This document shows positions 11,112-22,519 of a stretch of 64,000 bases of DNA, one piece after another. Made by a program: the position numbers and the translations under genes. The DNA is taken from contig NC_133770.1 in the NCBI RefSeq assembly GCF_003597395.2, positions 89,705,641 through 89,769,640 of the forward strand, given 5' to 3'. The notes beneath the pieces were generated by a model. The model saw nothing but the letters and a program-made list of their open reading frames with translations, did not search any database and was not told where the DNA came from. Position 1 is the first letter of the stretch. Each line of letters opens with the position of its first letter. The stretch comes from Chelonoidis abingdonii (Eukaryota > Chordata > Testudines > Testudinidae).

Positions 11112-12500
11112 TCTATCATTGAACAGTGGGGAGGAATGGGTTAAATGAGACTGGGAACCTTAGGGAGAGTCCACACTTCCTGACTGGGGCACCTGTCTCC
11201 ACCCTTCTCACTTTCACAGGGCTCTGGCATTTGAGCCCCTGGCTTAACAAGGTCCTTTCAGCTGAGAGTGACCCCCTTGTTTGGGACAGTTTAAGCATAG
11301 TTCTGTTCCTCTTTAGTCATACAGTGAAGACAACAATATTGGTAACAGCATTTCAGTACCCCCACATTCCATACCAAACACATTCCACACTTCCAGCACC
11401 AGCGTAAGTTGATCACTTTGAGCAACACACCTCTATCTGTTAAATATTGTTTGCTCCTGAAGTCTCTCCCTCTGCCAGCTAGCTGTCAGGGGAGAACTCA
11501 TTCAGATCCTGCTTCCATAATCTCACTCTGTATCTAGTACAAGTGCTGAAGATATCACAGGTCCCACTTGTGAAAACTCAGCTACTGTAGTTCTGAACCA
11601 GGACACCTGTCCATCTGTAGCTAAAGCATTTATTTTCACACCTGAATTTTTAAATGCTTGTTTTCAGATGTCATCCATTAAAGACTTGTATCTTGGGGAT
11701 AGAGGAAAAAGGAATTTCAGGAACAAGATTAGAGTGCTGTACAGATGTGTGAGTGGTTTTTTCATGTTTGTGCTCAAGCACTATTCCTGGAGCAATAGGC
11801 TTTTGAAGGCTGTATTTCTGGGTGTAATTGCGTATGTGTGGTGAGGAGGTGGTTAAGGTGTCATTGGCTGGTCTGGTCTGTAGTCCCAGATTTTGTATGA
11901 TTTTGTGCTAGATATGTCTAGCACATAATTGAGATACTAATAAGGAGAATGTAACCAGCCAATCAAAATCTTTATTTATTGTGGTGGTTATTTCTGCATT
12001 CTTTCAAAATAGGAAACCTTTAATGTATTGCTTGTGTATCCCACCAGCTCATCCCAGAATCCTATCTACATGAGTGTGGCTTGCATGAAAGATGGGCCCA
12101 AAGTAAAACCATTTATCATAACCCTCCCATACTGCACTCTGCTCTTAATCATTTCTGGTTTTGAGTTTTCAAAAAGTAAAAGAAAGTTATGAAGTACTGA
12201 GTGAGGTGCTGTGCCTGCCCCCCTCCACCTCTCAAAAATTTCCCTGACTCTTGCTCATCTCTATTTGATATAAAGATGAAGTCTCATTTATCTTAGTGTG
12301 AAATATTATGTTGGATCAGCAAAGAATTCGTCCACCCTCTGGAAATATTTAAAGCGATATTTGCTGTTTTTCAGAAATAGGAATTACAACTTTCTTCACA
12401 TTTTGCTAATCTCTTCCACACAGTGTGTCCACCATCTCTGTTGATCTCTCCCAAGGGATTATAGGAAAAGACAATGAACTCAGCCTTCAAGAAGATGTAT
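11112..12500. other. Unassigned sequence
   Basis: No supported gene, repeat terminus or RNA feature was seen. Confidence 0.4.
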
Positions 12501-13371
12501 AGTTAGACATGGGCAAAATTTTTTGAATGAATAATTTACTGGCTGAATAATGTAGTTTTGTGTCCACTGAAACTATTTGCACATTTGACACAAATTCACC
12601 AAATAGTATCAGTGAAAATTATTTTTTGGGCTAGCTTCACAAGGGGTTGTGGCACCATTTATGAAACAGGAGAAGGAGGTGGGCCAGAGAGATAATGACT
12701 CTCTAGCCTGGTAGTTAGAGCACACAAGCATTTCACTCCCTGCTCCAATGAACATTTTATTATTTATACAAAGTGGAATATCTTTAACAGGAGAGCCTGT
12801 GAGTGGTTTGACCATACGCCTGCACTGTGGGAGACCCACCTTCAAATCACTTCCCCAAATGAGGCAGAGTGGAGACTGAATCTGGGTCTCTTACATCCTA
12901 GCTGAGTGCTCTGGCCACAGGGCTATAGGGTGGCCCAATGTCTTCTGTAAATTGTGGCTCCAAAAATTTCCTTTGCTTTTAACAAAAGAAGTTAAAAATG
13001 CCCCAGATTGAAATGAAATTGAAAGTTTTTTGTTTGATCTGAAATGAATTTTTTTTCAACTCTTTGTCTTTCTGAGAAAACAAATAAGTAAGCAAACAAC
13101 ATTCAGTTTTGTATGCAGTGGTATTGCTGTGTTGGTCCCAGGATATTAGAGATACACGGTGGGTGAGGAAATATCTTTTATTGGACCAACTTGTCAAAGC
13201 TTGTCTCTTTCACCAACACAAGTTGGTCCAATAAAAGATATTACCTCACCTACCTTGTCTCTCTAAAATTCATTTTGGCATTTCAGGTTGATATGAAATG
13301 ATTTCCCCACTCCCTCCCCCAGTTTTTCACTTGAGCTAGCAAACCAAAACATTCATTTTTGCATAGCTCTA
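12501..13371. mobile_element. AT-rich MITE-like block (possible)
   Basis: The left edge TAGACATGGGCAAAATTTT and the right edge read inward, TAGAGCTATGCAAAAATG, are weakly similar, and the flanks TGTATAGT and TCTACAGT match at 6 of 8. The text (AAAATTT, GAAACTATTTG, GAAATTGAAAG) resembles the better-bounded AT-rich elements at 37397-37748 and 62375-62768. Inside is a tRNA-like segment (A-box-like TGGTAGTTAGAGCA near 12708, B-box-like ACCTTCAAATC near 12837). The boundaries are uncertain. Confidence 0.35.
13146..13266. repeat. Inverted repeat of a retroelement 3' tail
   Basis: Two 47-bp arms (13146-13192 and 13220-13266) are inverted copies of the tail that begins AAGTTGGTCCAATAAAAGAT and ends TTGTCTCTCTAA, with a 27-bp loop. 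A single copy of the same tail occurs at 54963-55033. The arrangement would fold into a long hairpin. Confidence 0.85.
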
Positions 13372-13379
13372 TCTACAGT

Positions 13380-16216
13380 ATATGAATATACCCAAATATC
13401 TATTCAATAAAGTGCAATTATTGCATTATAAGTTGTTCTTTTTGTTAGATACAGTCAGCACAATGACCACCGAGTACTCACATTTTTGTTGACTGAAATT
13501 TCCACCATGTCTTTCTGTATGTCTGGATAGTGCCCACCGCAATGAAGCCTGACCTGGTCTTTTGAATGTACAAATAATTTTCCCAGGAGGTATGTACTGT
13601 TGCATGCCTAAGTAACATCCATAGATATCTGCCGTGAGAAAAAAACATTGTACTGGCACTACCACCTGGTCAGCCCAAATTTGCCAGGTGCATGCATAAA
13701 TAACAAATCTGTATACACAATTCCAGCATTTGTGTCTAAAATGTATGTAAACCCCAAAGAGATTACCCACATTCCTGGGGCTCTGTCTGCTGGCAGCTCG
13801 GTAGAGGCACACTGTCCCTGGTAGGGAGGAGGAGCCAAAGCAAACTCAGAGTCTGCCCAGCAACCAATAGGGAGTAAGATGCCCCTCCCAGGGAGCTCAG
13901 GAAAGGGGAGAAGCCATTTTTTGAGCCAGCCAGGGCAAAGGCAGGCCTGGTTGTGTGGGGAGCTGGGGTGATTCCCAGGCCTGCATACAGAGTTCCTCCT
14001 GAGAACTGGCCTCTAGGGACTTGAAAGCAAGATCCCTCAGCTGGGCTTTTCCATCTCCACTGATGATTCCCAGTTTGTAGAGTTTTTCTGGGAAACTTCC
14101 CCAGCCAGGCTGAGTTAGCCCTCCAGCTCCTTCAGTGAGACCAGTCACCACATGGTCAGCTCTGCTCTGTCTGCTAGTCCAGGGCTGCTGCCTGCTGTGC
14201 GTGTGTCTGGATGCTGGGCTAGGAGACTACAGTTTTGATTTTAGTACAGTTGTGTAATCAGCACCTTGAGCCCTGCACATCTTTGTGGTGAGGGGAAATC
14301 CTGGGTCAGAAGTAGCCTGATTCCTGCCTGAAGAGGATCCCGGTCAGCAGAGACCAGCCCCTCTGCGGTGACTGAGAAGTCCAGAGTCATCTCTGAATCT
14401 GAGAATCATTCATGGAGTTTGTGAGTGCACCATCTTTTAGTTTGTCAGTCAGGGAATTTGTTTTGGGGACCCCCTATTTCTTGAGCTGTGTCCTCAAGCC
14501 TGGGAGTAAGGGTTTGGGGATTTTATAACCTGCTGCATATTAAACCTGTGGAGGGATTTTCCACCTTCTCCCACTTCTGAGTCCTTTGGGCTGTACTGTA
14601 CCCAGTCAGCCACACTGCTAAACCACTGCAGAGAATTTTGTGGTCATAGGTCATCAAGGGCCGCAACAAAGTACACGTACCAACCGGACACTAATCTTAG
14701 ATTTGCTACATCAAGTCACGTGGCTGGGGAAAGTCACTGGTATTATCAGCACGTGGGCACTGGTGACCCTAAAAATAGTGTTTTACCCTGTTATGTTATA
14801 TTTGTCTCCTGTTTAATATAATTATTGTGTTGAATATATTGTACGTGTTTGTATTATTTCTTGGAAGTCTCCAACTATCTGGCAAGTAAGTGGGGATTAC
14901 CCAGTGGTTAGAATTTTCCTCCCAAGCTGTCCTGGTGATCCTGGTAGGAAGGAGCGAGGGGGGTGGAGGCACTGCCAAATAAATTCATAGGAAAAATAAA
15001 GAAGATACACCCTGCTGAGTGGGTGGTCGGATCCAGAAGAACCCAGACCTGTCCATCAAAACCTGTAAGCAGATTGGCATTAAAGAAAGGGTAACCGGGT
15101 GGAGAGGGGGCGTTATATGTAGATGCATGGAAAATATAGCTCGTTGTGCCAGGGACCATTTTCCATTCTGTACTGCATCTGGACTGATGGGTTCTGATCC
15201 TGATCAGGACCTTTTAAGAGCCTTTCTTCATTATTCCCTCAGCATATCCATGCAGGAGGCTACAGACACTGAATAGGCCTTCGAGGATGGATATCTGAAT
15301 TCCACTGTACACCAGAAAAAACTGGTAGGAGGCAACTGAAGTGTTACAGGAAGGGAGTAAGAAGCACGTACATTATCTTAAAGTTGGCTCATAAGCCACT
15401 ACTTATCAGCTATCTCCCCTGATCTTGCCCTGTGTGCAAGAAGTATTATACCTTACAATGTCCCAGTGCTGCCCGACTTTACCAGCAGGGCAGTTCATCT
15501 CTTCCCTTTCCCCCACTATGCTGATGATTTAGCCCTTTAATAAATATCAAACTTTATTTTCCTTCATGGTAAATACTGACCTGTTCAACTCTCTGTAATC
15601 TTTCTTAATCTCTGTTAATATTTACCTCTTCATTCAATAAATATTGAAAGCTCAATGCAACCCAATGTCATCTTTATAGTTGTACCTCTGCCATTTTGTT
15701 CTCTATTTCAGTGAAGTTTGTACCAAGCTTTGAGGGCCAGGGGGAAGTAAAGCTGCTGTTGAAGTGCTAAGTATTAATGATAATAAGGCTGATAAACTCT
15801 TTCAGTCCTCTTGCTGTGACTTGATATCCTGTTCCAAAGCTGTTTACATGTGTATAAGAGGTGCAAAAATGGACCAGTTAACTATGCTTTAAAAAAAAAA
15901 AAGTTGGGCCTTTGAGGCAGTTAAGCAGTGAAAACAAGAAACAGTAATGCCTTGGAGGAGGTATCTATTAGTGGAAAAGAAGGCCTAGGAGCCGATGTAA
16001 TAGGAAGAATGACTTAGGACAAAATGAAGCGAGCAATGGGGATAGAGAGAATCGTGGGTGGGGCCCACAAAGAAAGTAGAACGGAGTCTTGAAAGCAGAG
16101 GAGGAGAAATAGGGACAACAGAACTTTGGAGCCCAGAGAAAAAGTGTCCTGGATAAAGCCAAGTTCACGGAGCCTTTGTGAAGGTTCCCTTGGGAGAGTC
16201 ATTCATTTGAGAGAGG
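13380..16216. other. Unassigned sequence with a GC-richer block
   Basis: From about 13790 to 14720 the sequence is GC-richer and resembles mid-repetitive DNA, but I could not place termini, a poly(A) signal or coding motifs. Frames at 13426-13812 and 13897-14151 (minus) show no recognisable domain. Nothing else is supported. Confidence 0.4.
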
Positions 16217-16224
16217 TGTGTGTT

Positions 16225-16348
16225 TAGGGTGACCAGATTTCCCAATTTTATAGGGTCAGTCCCAATTTTGGGGTCTTTTTCTTATATAGTCTCCTTTTAT
16301 CTCCCACCCCCTGTCCTGATTTTTCACAAATGCTGTCTGGTCACCCTA
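16225..16348 (+). mobile_element. hAT-type MITE, 124 bp, TSD TGTGTGTT
   Basis: The ends are TAGGGTGACCAGA and TCTGGTCACCCTA, nearly perfect inverted repeats, flanked by exact TGTGTGTT copies at 16217-16224 and 16349-16356. The same family occurs at 52723-52841, and as a 1-kb form at 38886-39930. Confidence 0.93.
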
Positions 16349-16356
16349 TGTGTGTT

Positions 16357-17465
16357 TGACATGCTTGAATCTTCATGCCAGGAGATGTAAAATTGCTTAG
16401 CTAGGAATAACTTCTGGAATGATTATCTCCAAGTAGAAGAAGCAAAACTTAATATCTTCTATGGCTCTGACATGATGTATTAGGCCAATGTAATGCTTCT
16501 TTTCTTGTTCCAAGATTCCTTTACAGTGTGTGGTTCTACATATGAAAAGGCCCATTTTCTTTTAAGGAAGGTCCTATTCCATACATTATTTAAGACTCTT
16601 CAATCCTTTTAATATTGGAGGATTTGTTGAACTATGTTCAAATGGGGTATAGTAAAATGATCATCAATTATGGCTCTGAAGGCAAGCTTCTCATAGAACC
16701 TGCTGTAGTGGTAAGAGGATGTGGAATCAGTGAACTAAGCAATCCACCCCACAGTGCTGACAGAGTGGTATGTGTGCCCAGGCACTACATGGGGCAAAGA
16801 GGGAGGATGAACTAGCTGACTGAGGAGCTAACACATTGTGCTGTATTTCAGACACTGACCAGTTCATTAGGCAGTGATGGAGTGTCTCCAGTGGACGTGT
16901 CTACTGTTAAATCATGACAGCTTCACCTTCAAAATGCTAGACCCTCCGCATTTCCTATATCTGTCCGGATCCCTGATCTGTTATGACACTTCCTGCTGTG
17001 ATAATCTTCAGTTGTTTGGTGGCAATTTAGAAATTTGTGAGATGAACTGGCAAAACCAAACCAGGATATTTTTTTCTATACTGTATTCAAATGGACAGGT
17101 TGCTTGCTAATCAAGGTAGAGCACATCACTGCTGGAATTGTGGCTGTACTCGGGATGGACTCTGCCTGCAGCACCCTCTGGACTCACCACTGCGCTGCTG
17201 GGCTCCAGGGCTCATCCTGTGGCTGGGCAGTAGGGTGGCCAAGCTCCAAGATGGCCCTAGCATTGTGGGTCATAGTGCGGCTCAGATTACTGGGGGCTGA
17301 TCCCTCTCTAGACTTAGCCACCTGCTGCCTGTGCCTGTACTTAATCTGAGTTGATCTTCCCTGGGAGTTGATCTTTTGTTCTTTCTGCATCCCTAAACTT
17401 CCTAACTGTAATTCCACATACAGTGTTTTCTTCTGGGTCCTGTGCAAGGTGTGGAGCCGAGGAGC
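16357..17465. other. Unassigned sequence
   Basis: Short frames only (16615-16815, 16874-17110 plus). None resembles a known domain and no splice-bounded exon could be argued. Confidence 0.4.
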
Positions 17466-18240
17466 CATTAGGGCAGGGGTTGGCAACCTTTCAGAAGTGT
17501 TGTGCCAAGTCTTCATTTATTCACTCTAATTTAAGGTCTCGCGTGCCGGTAATACATTTTAATATTTTTTAGAAGGTCTTTCTCTATAAGTCTATATATT
17601 ATATAACTGAACTAGTGTGGTATTGTAAAATAAACGAGGTTTTCAAAATGTTTAAGAAGCTTCATTTAAAATTAAATTAAAATGTTGATCTTATGCCGCC
17701 GGCCCTCTCAGCTCGCTGCTGGTCTGGGTTCTATTCACCAGGGACGGCAGCAGGCTGAGCAGGGCCAGCGGCCGGGACCCTGGCTATCAAGGGTCCGGCA
17801 GCCAGAACCCCAGACTGATAGCAGGCTGTGTGGAGCCGGCTGCTGGGACCCCACTGCTGCTCAGGGGTTCCATTCGCCAGCTTCTGCCAGCCAGGATCCT
17901 GATTGCCAGAACCACTCAGCTCACTGCCAGTCTGGGGTCCCGGCTCTGCCCACATACAGTGGGGACCCACCTTTTCCCTGGTTCTGGCCCATTCTCTTCC
18001 TCTTTCTGCACTGAGCTGAGGGTGGGAGTGCACTGAGCACAGGGCTGGGGATGAAGGGTCTGGGCAGGAGCTAGAATGAGGGAGGGGGCTCAGGGTTGGG
18101 GCAGGAGGTTTGGATGTGAGGCACTTACCTCGGCATCTCCCATATGGTGCGAGAGGTGCAAGTGGGAATGTGAGGAGGGGTTCAGGAGCTCCTGTTTGAT
18201 GCTCAGGGTGAGGGTGGGGATGGGGGAGGTGCATGGGGTG

Positions 18241-19747
18241 TGTGATACCAGACACCTCTGTGTTCTTGGGAACCAGGGTGCAGTATCCAGCCTGACTCAT
18301 GAAAGACTCCCCCCCACCCCCCCAGCCTCTGCTTAAACCAAAACCCGTCAGAGAAAAGAACTTGCAGAGAGCAGTGAAGGGCGTTGGGAGACACATCTAG
18401 ACCCCTCCTGACAAGGGTGACAAGATTAAGACATCCCTATTAGCATACAGAGTGGAGAGCAGAGACAACTCCCCTAGCCTCATCTGCATGAAAGATGGGA
18501 CAGGAAGCCATCTCAATTTGCATACAGAATGGAGAACCAAGAACCACACTGAATTCTGGGACCAGAAAAAGCAGGGAAGCACTGCATCATGGGAATCTCT
18601 GCTCCAGATGCTAATGAACCTATGTCTGCACACACCCAGCTCAGCAATTATCAGACCAATTCTAGTAAGGAATCCTTAATTGATAGCCAAATAGTGAAGC
18701 CGCCTAGTTGCATTGTGAGTTCTCTGGAAGAAAACACCACCCATAGCCAAGAGTGATCAGCTCCTTTTGTCTAGTCTAAAGACAACCCTTGAGTTATCAG
18801 CCTTACCTATAAATAAATCTATTGTTCTCCCTTGAACAATTGTATTTTCTCTACAAAAATCCCTACTCACCCTCCAGTCAGCATTCTGATGCTCAGATCC
18901 AAACTCTGCATCAGTTCCACTAGGACTCCATACTCTCCTGACTGATCGTGCTGGGGACTCTGCCTGCCTCCTGCCCTCAGGACCCTCAGCTGCCAGGATC
19001 ATCTGGGAACCCTGACCAGTCCAAGCTTCAGGGAGTGGTGAGATCCCCTTCTCTCTCTCTCTCTCTTTTCATTTTTCCTTTCTACCTTAGATATTAACCT
19101 TAGCCCTTCTTGTGTAGTTATCACTGTTATTCAATAAATAACTTGTATGGTTAAGCTGGTTGCTTCTCTCTCTCTGGCGGAACCTTACTCTTTTGTGTTT
19201 TTAGCTTCCCCCATTCACTCTGCAGCAACGCTTCTTTTACCTAAGCTAAAGATCCCTGCAGTGCCCAAAATACTGTGGGGTTTGCTCATCAAGCAGGTTA
19301 CTGCCAATACAATTGTGTTGTGAAGGTGGGGATAGGGACGTGCTGAATCTGGGACACATAAGAGTAACAGCTTGAAAGTGCTGCTTGACCCAGTCCAAGG
19401 AGCCCACGGGCATATAAGAAGAGTCAGCTTGAAAGTGCTGCTTCATCCAGGCCAGTGAGTCCAGGGACATATAAGGGGTCAGCTTGATAGTGCTGATTGA
19501 CCCGGTCCGCTCAGACTTGCTCTGTTAATGAATGTGTGGGTGGGTGTGTGTTCATCCTAGCCCTAGGGAACCTAGGTCCTGCAGGATAGCTCCATTGGGA
19601 TGGGACTGGTAGAGGGGAGAAGTAGAGCTCCATATGAACACACAAGTGACACAAGCAGTACATTGATAGAATTACAGAATCCCCTTCCCCAAAAAAGTAA
19701 CCCGAATAAATGAGCATATCCCAAGGTAATGGGCAAATGTGGTAACA
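18241..19747 (+). repeat. Probable solo LTR of an endogenous retroelement
   Basis: It starts TGTGATACC and ends GGTAACA, giving the TG...CA ends and short inverted terminus of LTRs. A poly(A) signal AATAAA lies near 19134 in the text ATTCAATAAATAACTTG, followed by a GT- and T-rich region. A (TC)n run is at 19050-19067. No gag, pol or env coding text adjoins it, and both sides return to hAT-type tandem repeats, so a solo LTR is inferred. No clean target duplication was found at these ends, so the exact edges may be off by some bases. Confidence 0.55.
19369..19507 (+). repeat. Three imperfect ~60-70-bp tandem units within the LTR
   Basis: The phrases CAGCTTGAAAGTGCTGCTTG, CAGCTTGAAAGTGCTGCTTC and CAGCTTGATAGTGCTGATTG recur, each followed by ACCCAGTCC or ATCCAGGCC or ACCCGGTCC. 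The units are separated by CATATAAG-type spacers. Confidence 0.8.
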
Positions 19748-19749
19748 TG

Positions 19750-20040
19750 TAGGGGAGCTGGGGATGTGCAGGGGTGCAAGAGTCAGGGCAGAGGGCTGGG
19801 GGCATGTGAGGGGGGTGCAGGTGTCAGGGCAGAGTGGGGGCTGGGTATGCATGGAGGTGCCAGAGTCAGGGCTGGGGTCATGGAGGGGTGTGTGAAGGAG
19901 TCAAGCAGAGGTCTGGGTGTGTATGAGGGAGATACAGGGCCCACGGCAGGGGCCTGGAGTGTGTGTGGGGATGCAGGGCTCAGGGCAGAGGGCTGTGTGT
20001 GTGTGTGGGGGGGTCAGGGCTCAGGGCAGAGTGCTGGGTG
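19750..20040 (+). repeat. G-rich degenerate tandem array
   Basis: Units of roughly 35-40 bp carry a GTCAGGGCAGAGGGCTGGG-like core followed by a TGTGTG spacer, repeated about eight times with drift. This lies in the interior of the 3.9-kb hAT element. Confidence 0.7.
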
Positions 20041-21060
20041 ACTGCCCTCCTCAGAACCCCCAACCCCTCACTCCTTGTCCCCTGACTACTTCCTCCTGGG
20101 ACCCCTGCCTCTAACTGCCCCCCAGAACCCCATCCCCTATCTAAGCCTCCTTGCTCCTTGTCCTCTGACTGCCCCCTAGGACTCTACCCCCTACCTGTCC
20201 CCTGACTGCAGGGCCGGCACTTTCATTTAGGCAGTCTAGGCAATCGCCTAGGGCACCAGGATTATTGGTGGGTGGCGTTTTGCCGGAGGGGGTGGCAGGT
20301 GGCTCCGGTGGAGCTGCCGCAGTCGTGGCTGCGGACGTTCGGCTGCTCCCGCGGCTCTGGTGGAGCTACCACAGTCGTGCCTGCGGACGGTCGACTGCTC
20401 GCGTGGCTCCGGTGGATCTCCCACAGGCATGACTGTGGCAGCTCTACCAGAGCCGTGGGAGCAGCCGACCGTCCGCAGCCATGACTGCGGCAGCTCCACC
20501 GGAGCCGTGGGACCAGTGCGTGAGGCGGTGAAATTGCCGTGCGCCTAGGGCGCTAAAACCCCTAGCGTCGGTCCTGCCTGACTGCCCCAACCCTTATCCA
20601 CCCCCCGCACCCCCAGACAGACTCCCGGGACTCCCATGCCCCATCCAACCACTCCCTGCCCCTTGACAGGACCCCCAGAACTCCCAACCCATACAACCCT
20701 CTCCCTGCTCCCTGCATGCCGCAACCCCTCTCCACACCCCTGCCTCCTGACAGCCCCCCCACCCCAAACTTCCGACTCATCCAACTCCCCCAGGTCCTTG
20801 TCCCCTGACCACCCCCTCCAAAGACCCCTCCACACCCTAACTGCCTCCCAGGACCCTCCTTGCTCCCTGTCCCCTGACTGCCCTGCCCCCTATCTGCCCC
20901 CTGCCCCCTAACAGACCCCAGAACTTCCATGCCTTATCCACCCCCCCCGCTCTCTGACTTCCCCCCCTCCAGAGACCCTCACCCCTAGCCACCCCCTATC
21001 CAACCCACCCTGCTCCCTGTCCCCTGACTTCCCCCACCCTTTTATCCACCCCCCCCCAGC
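20040..21060 (+). repeat. C-rich degenerate tandem array, interrupted by a hAT insertion
   Basis: Repeated phrases such as TCCCCTGACTGCCCC, CCCAGGACCCC and CCTTATCCACCCCC run through the interval. The insertion at 20209-20576 used one of the CCTGACTG words of this array as its target. Confidence 0.75.
20209..20576 (+). mobile_element. hAT-type non-autonomous element, 368 bp, TSD CCTGACTG
   Basis: The left end is CAGGGCCGGCACT. The right end read inward is CAGGACCGACGCT. Exact flanks CCTGACTG lie at 20201-20208 and 20577-20584. The interior has several mutually inverted copies of a CTGCCGCAGTCGTGGCTGCGG-like unit (shown here only in part), so it is strongly foldable. It is younger than the array it interrupts. 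Confidence 0.9.
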
Positions 21061-21689
21061 CCTGGACCCCTTACCTTGAGGCTCCAAGCAGAGCCAGATA
21101 GACTACCCCACACAGCCCCGCCCCTCAGAGCACTGCACGCATGGCGGCAGGGATCCGGGTTAGCGAGGAGCGTCTTTTCCTCCCCGTGGAGCCAAATTCT
21201 GCCCCGTGGGAGCGCGCAGCCATGGCCCCAAGAGTGCTGCACACGCCGTGGCAGGGCTCCAGGGAAGGGGCTGGCGGCTTGGTGCACTCGGCCCGGTACT
21301 TCGGCCTGGGACTGCGGACCCCGCGGCAAGCGGGCAGGATTTTTAATGGCACGCGGAGTCCCAGCAGGCTCGCGTGCCGTCTGTGGCACGCATGCCATAG
21401 GTTGCCAACCCCTGCATTAGAGCATCAAGAAAATAACTTGTCAGTTTGAGCATTGCTGGTAGCCACTCATCATTCAGCAACCAATCAGTCATTTTCTGAG
21501 CCAGCTCACAAGTCTGTCAGCACTATAGCTTGTTATGCACATTTAACTCATCAGAATGTCTGCTTGTAAGAAGTATTTTATGTTTCAGATGCTTTATGAG
21601 GAGTTTGACTTGACTTAATCAGATTGATCCAACAGATGGGCCTTGTAGCAGTCTCAGAAAGGGGAAGGATCCTGTGCAGCTGCTGAGTC

Positions 21690-22500
21690 AAATTCAGTGG
21701 TTTGAGAAACTACAGGCCTACTAGTCTGACTTCAACTGTATGCAAAGTCTTGAAACAAATTTTGAAAGAGGAAGTAGTTAAGGATGTAGATGTAAGTGGT
21801 AATTGGGATAAAATACAACATAGCTTTACAAAAGGTAGATCACATCAGACCAACCTGATCTCTTTCTTTGAGACAATAACTGATTTTTTTTAGACAAAGG
21901 AAATGCGGTAGCTCTAATCTACCGGGATTTCAGTAAGGCATTTGATACAGTTCCACATGGGAAATAATTAGTGAAATTGGAGATGATGGGGATTAATATG
22001 AGAACTGAAAAGTGGATAAGGAACTGGTTAAAGGGGAGACTACAATGAATCATACTGAAAGGTGAACTGTCAAACTGGAGGGAAGTTACTAGTGGAGTTC
22101 CTCAGGGATCAGTCTTGGGACCAATCTTATTTAACATTTTTATTAATGACCTTGGCCCCAAAAGTGACAGTGTGTTAATAAAATTTGTGGATGACACAAA
22201 ATTGGGAGGTATTGCCAATATGGGGTGGGATTGGAATATCATACAAGATCTGGATGACCTTGAAAACTGGAGTAATAGAAATTGGATGAAATTAATAGGG
22301 CAGAGTCTAAAGTCATGCACTTATGGACTAACAAGAAGAATTTTTGCTATAGACTGAGGACATATCAGTTGGAAGCAACAGAGGAGGAGAAAGATCTGGG
22401 TGTATTAGTTGATCACAGGATGATTATGAGCCACCAATGTGAGGTGACCATGAAAAAGGCTAATGTAATCCTAGGATGTCTCAGGCGAATTATTTCCAGT
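21690..22500 (+). pseudogene. CR1-like LINE reverse transcriptase fragment
   Basis: Frames at 21702-21893, 22115-22357 and 22282-22671 give, in order, NYRPTSLTSTVCKVLKQI, KGRSHQTNLISFFETITDFF, FSKAFDTVPHGK (after a frame change near 21930), WREVTSGVPQGSVLGPILF and LIKFVDDTKLGG. Next come VDHRMIMSHQCEVTMKKANV and ILGCLRRIISS. This is the palm of the reverse transcriptase with the PQGS block intact and the YxDD box as FVDD, followed by the start of the thumb. Similarity ends abruptly at about 22500. It is the same family as the LINE at 1870-7376 but covers the region lost there (FNIFINDL). Stops at about 21893 and 21965 disable it. Confidence 0.8.
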
Positions 22501-22519
22501 ACGTTCCAGCAACTCCTCC

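Larger units (their letters stand above)
17474..21414 (+). mobile_element. 3.9-kb non-autonomous hAT element with nested insertions
   Basis: The left end is CAGGGGTTGGCAACCTTTCA. The right end read inward is CAGGGGTTGGCAACCTATGG, a 16-bp perfect inverted terminus. The flanks are CATTAGGG (17466-17473) and CATTAGAG (21415-21422), an 8-bp target duplication with one change. No hAT transposase is present. The interior is filled by a 1.5-kb LTR (18241-19747), a G-rich tandem array (about 19750-20040), a C-rich tandem array (about 20040-21060) and a second, younger hAT (20209-20576). The 221-codon minus frame at 18396-17731 is low-complexity and lies across element sequence, so I do not call it a gene. 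Confidence 0.88.

Noticed and set aside
10640..11148. Several overlapping 60-142 codon frames on both strands
   Set aside because: They come from the purine/pyrimidine-skewed interior of the 419-bp hAT-type element.
12706..12850. tRNA gene
   Set aside because: A- and B-box-like words are present but no cloverleaf could be drawn, so it is better explained as tRNA-derived SINE sequence.
17731..18396. 221-codon minus-strand open frame
   Set aside because: It lies across the interior of a hAT element and the LTR edge, is dominated by Pro/Ser/His/Gly runs from skewed base composition, and shows no domain.
18241..19747. Complete endogenous retrovirus
   Set aside because: No coding region or second LTR adjoins it, so only an LTR is supported.
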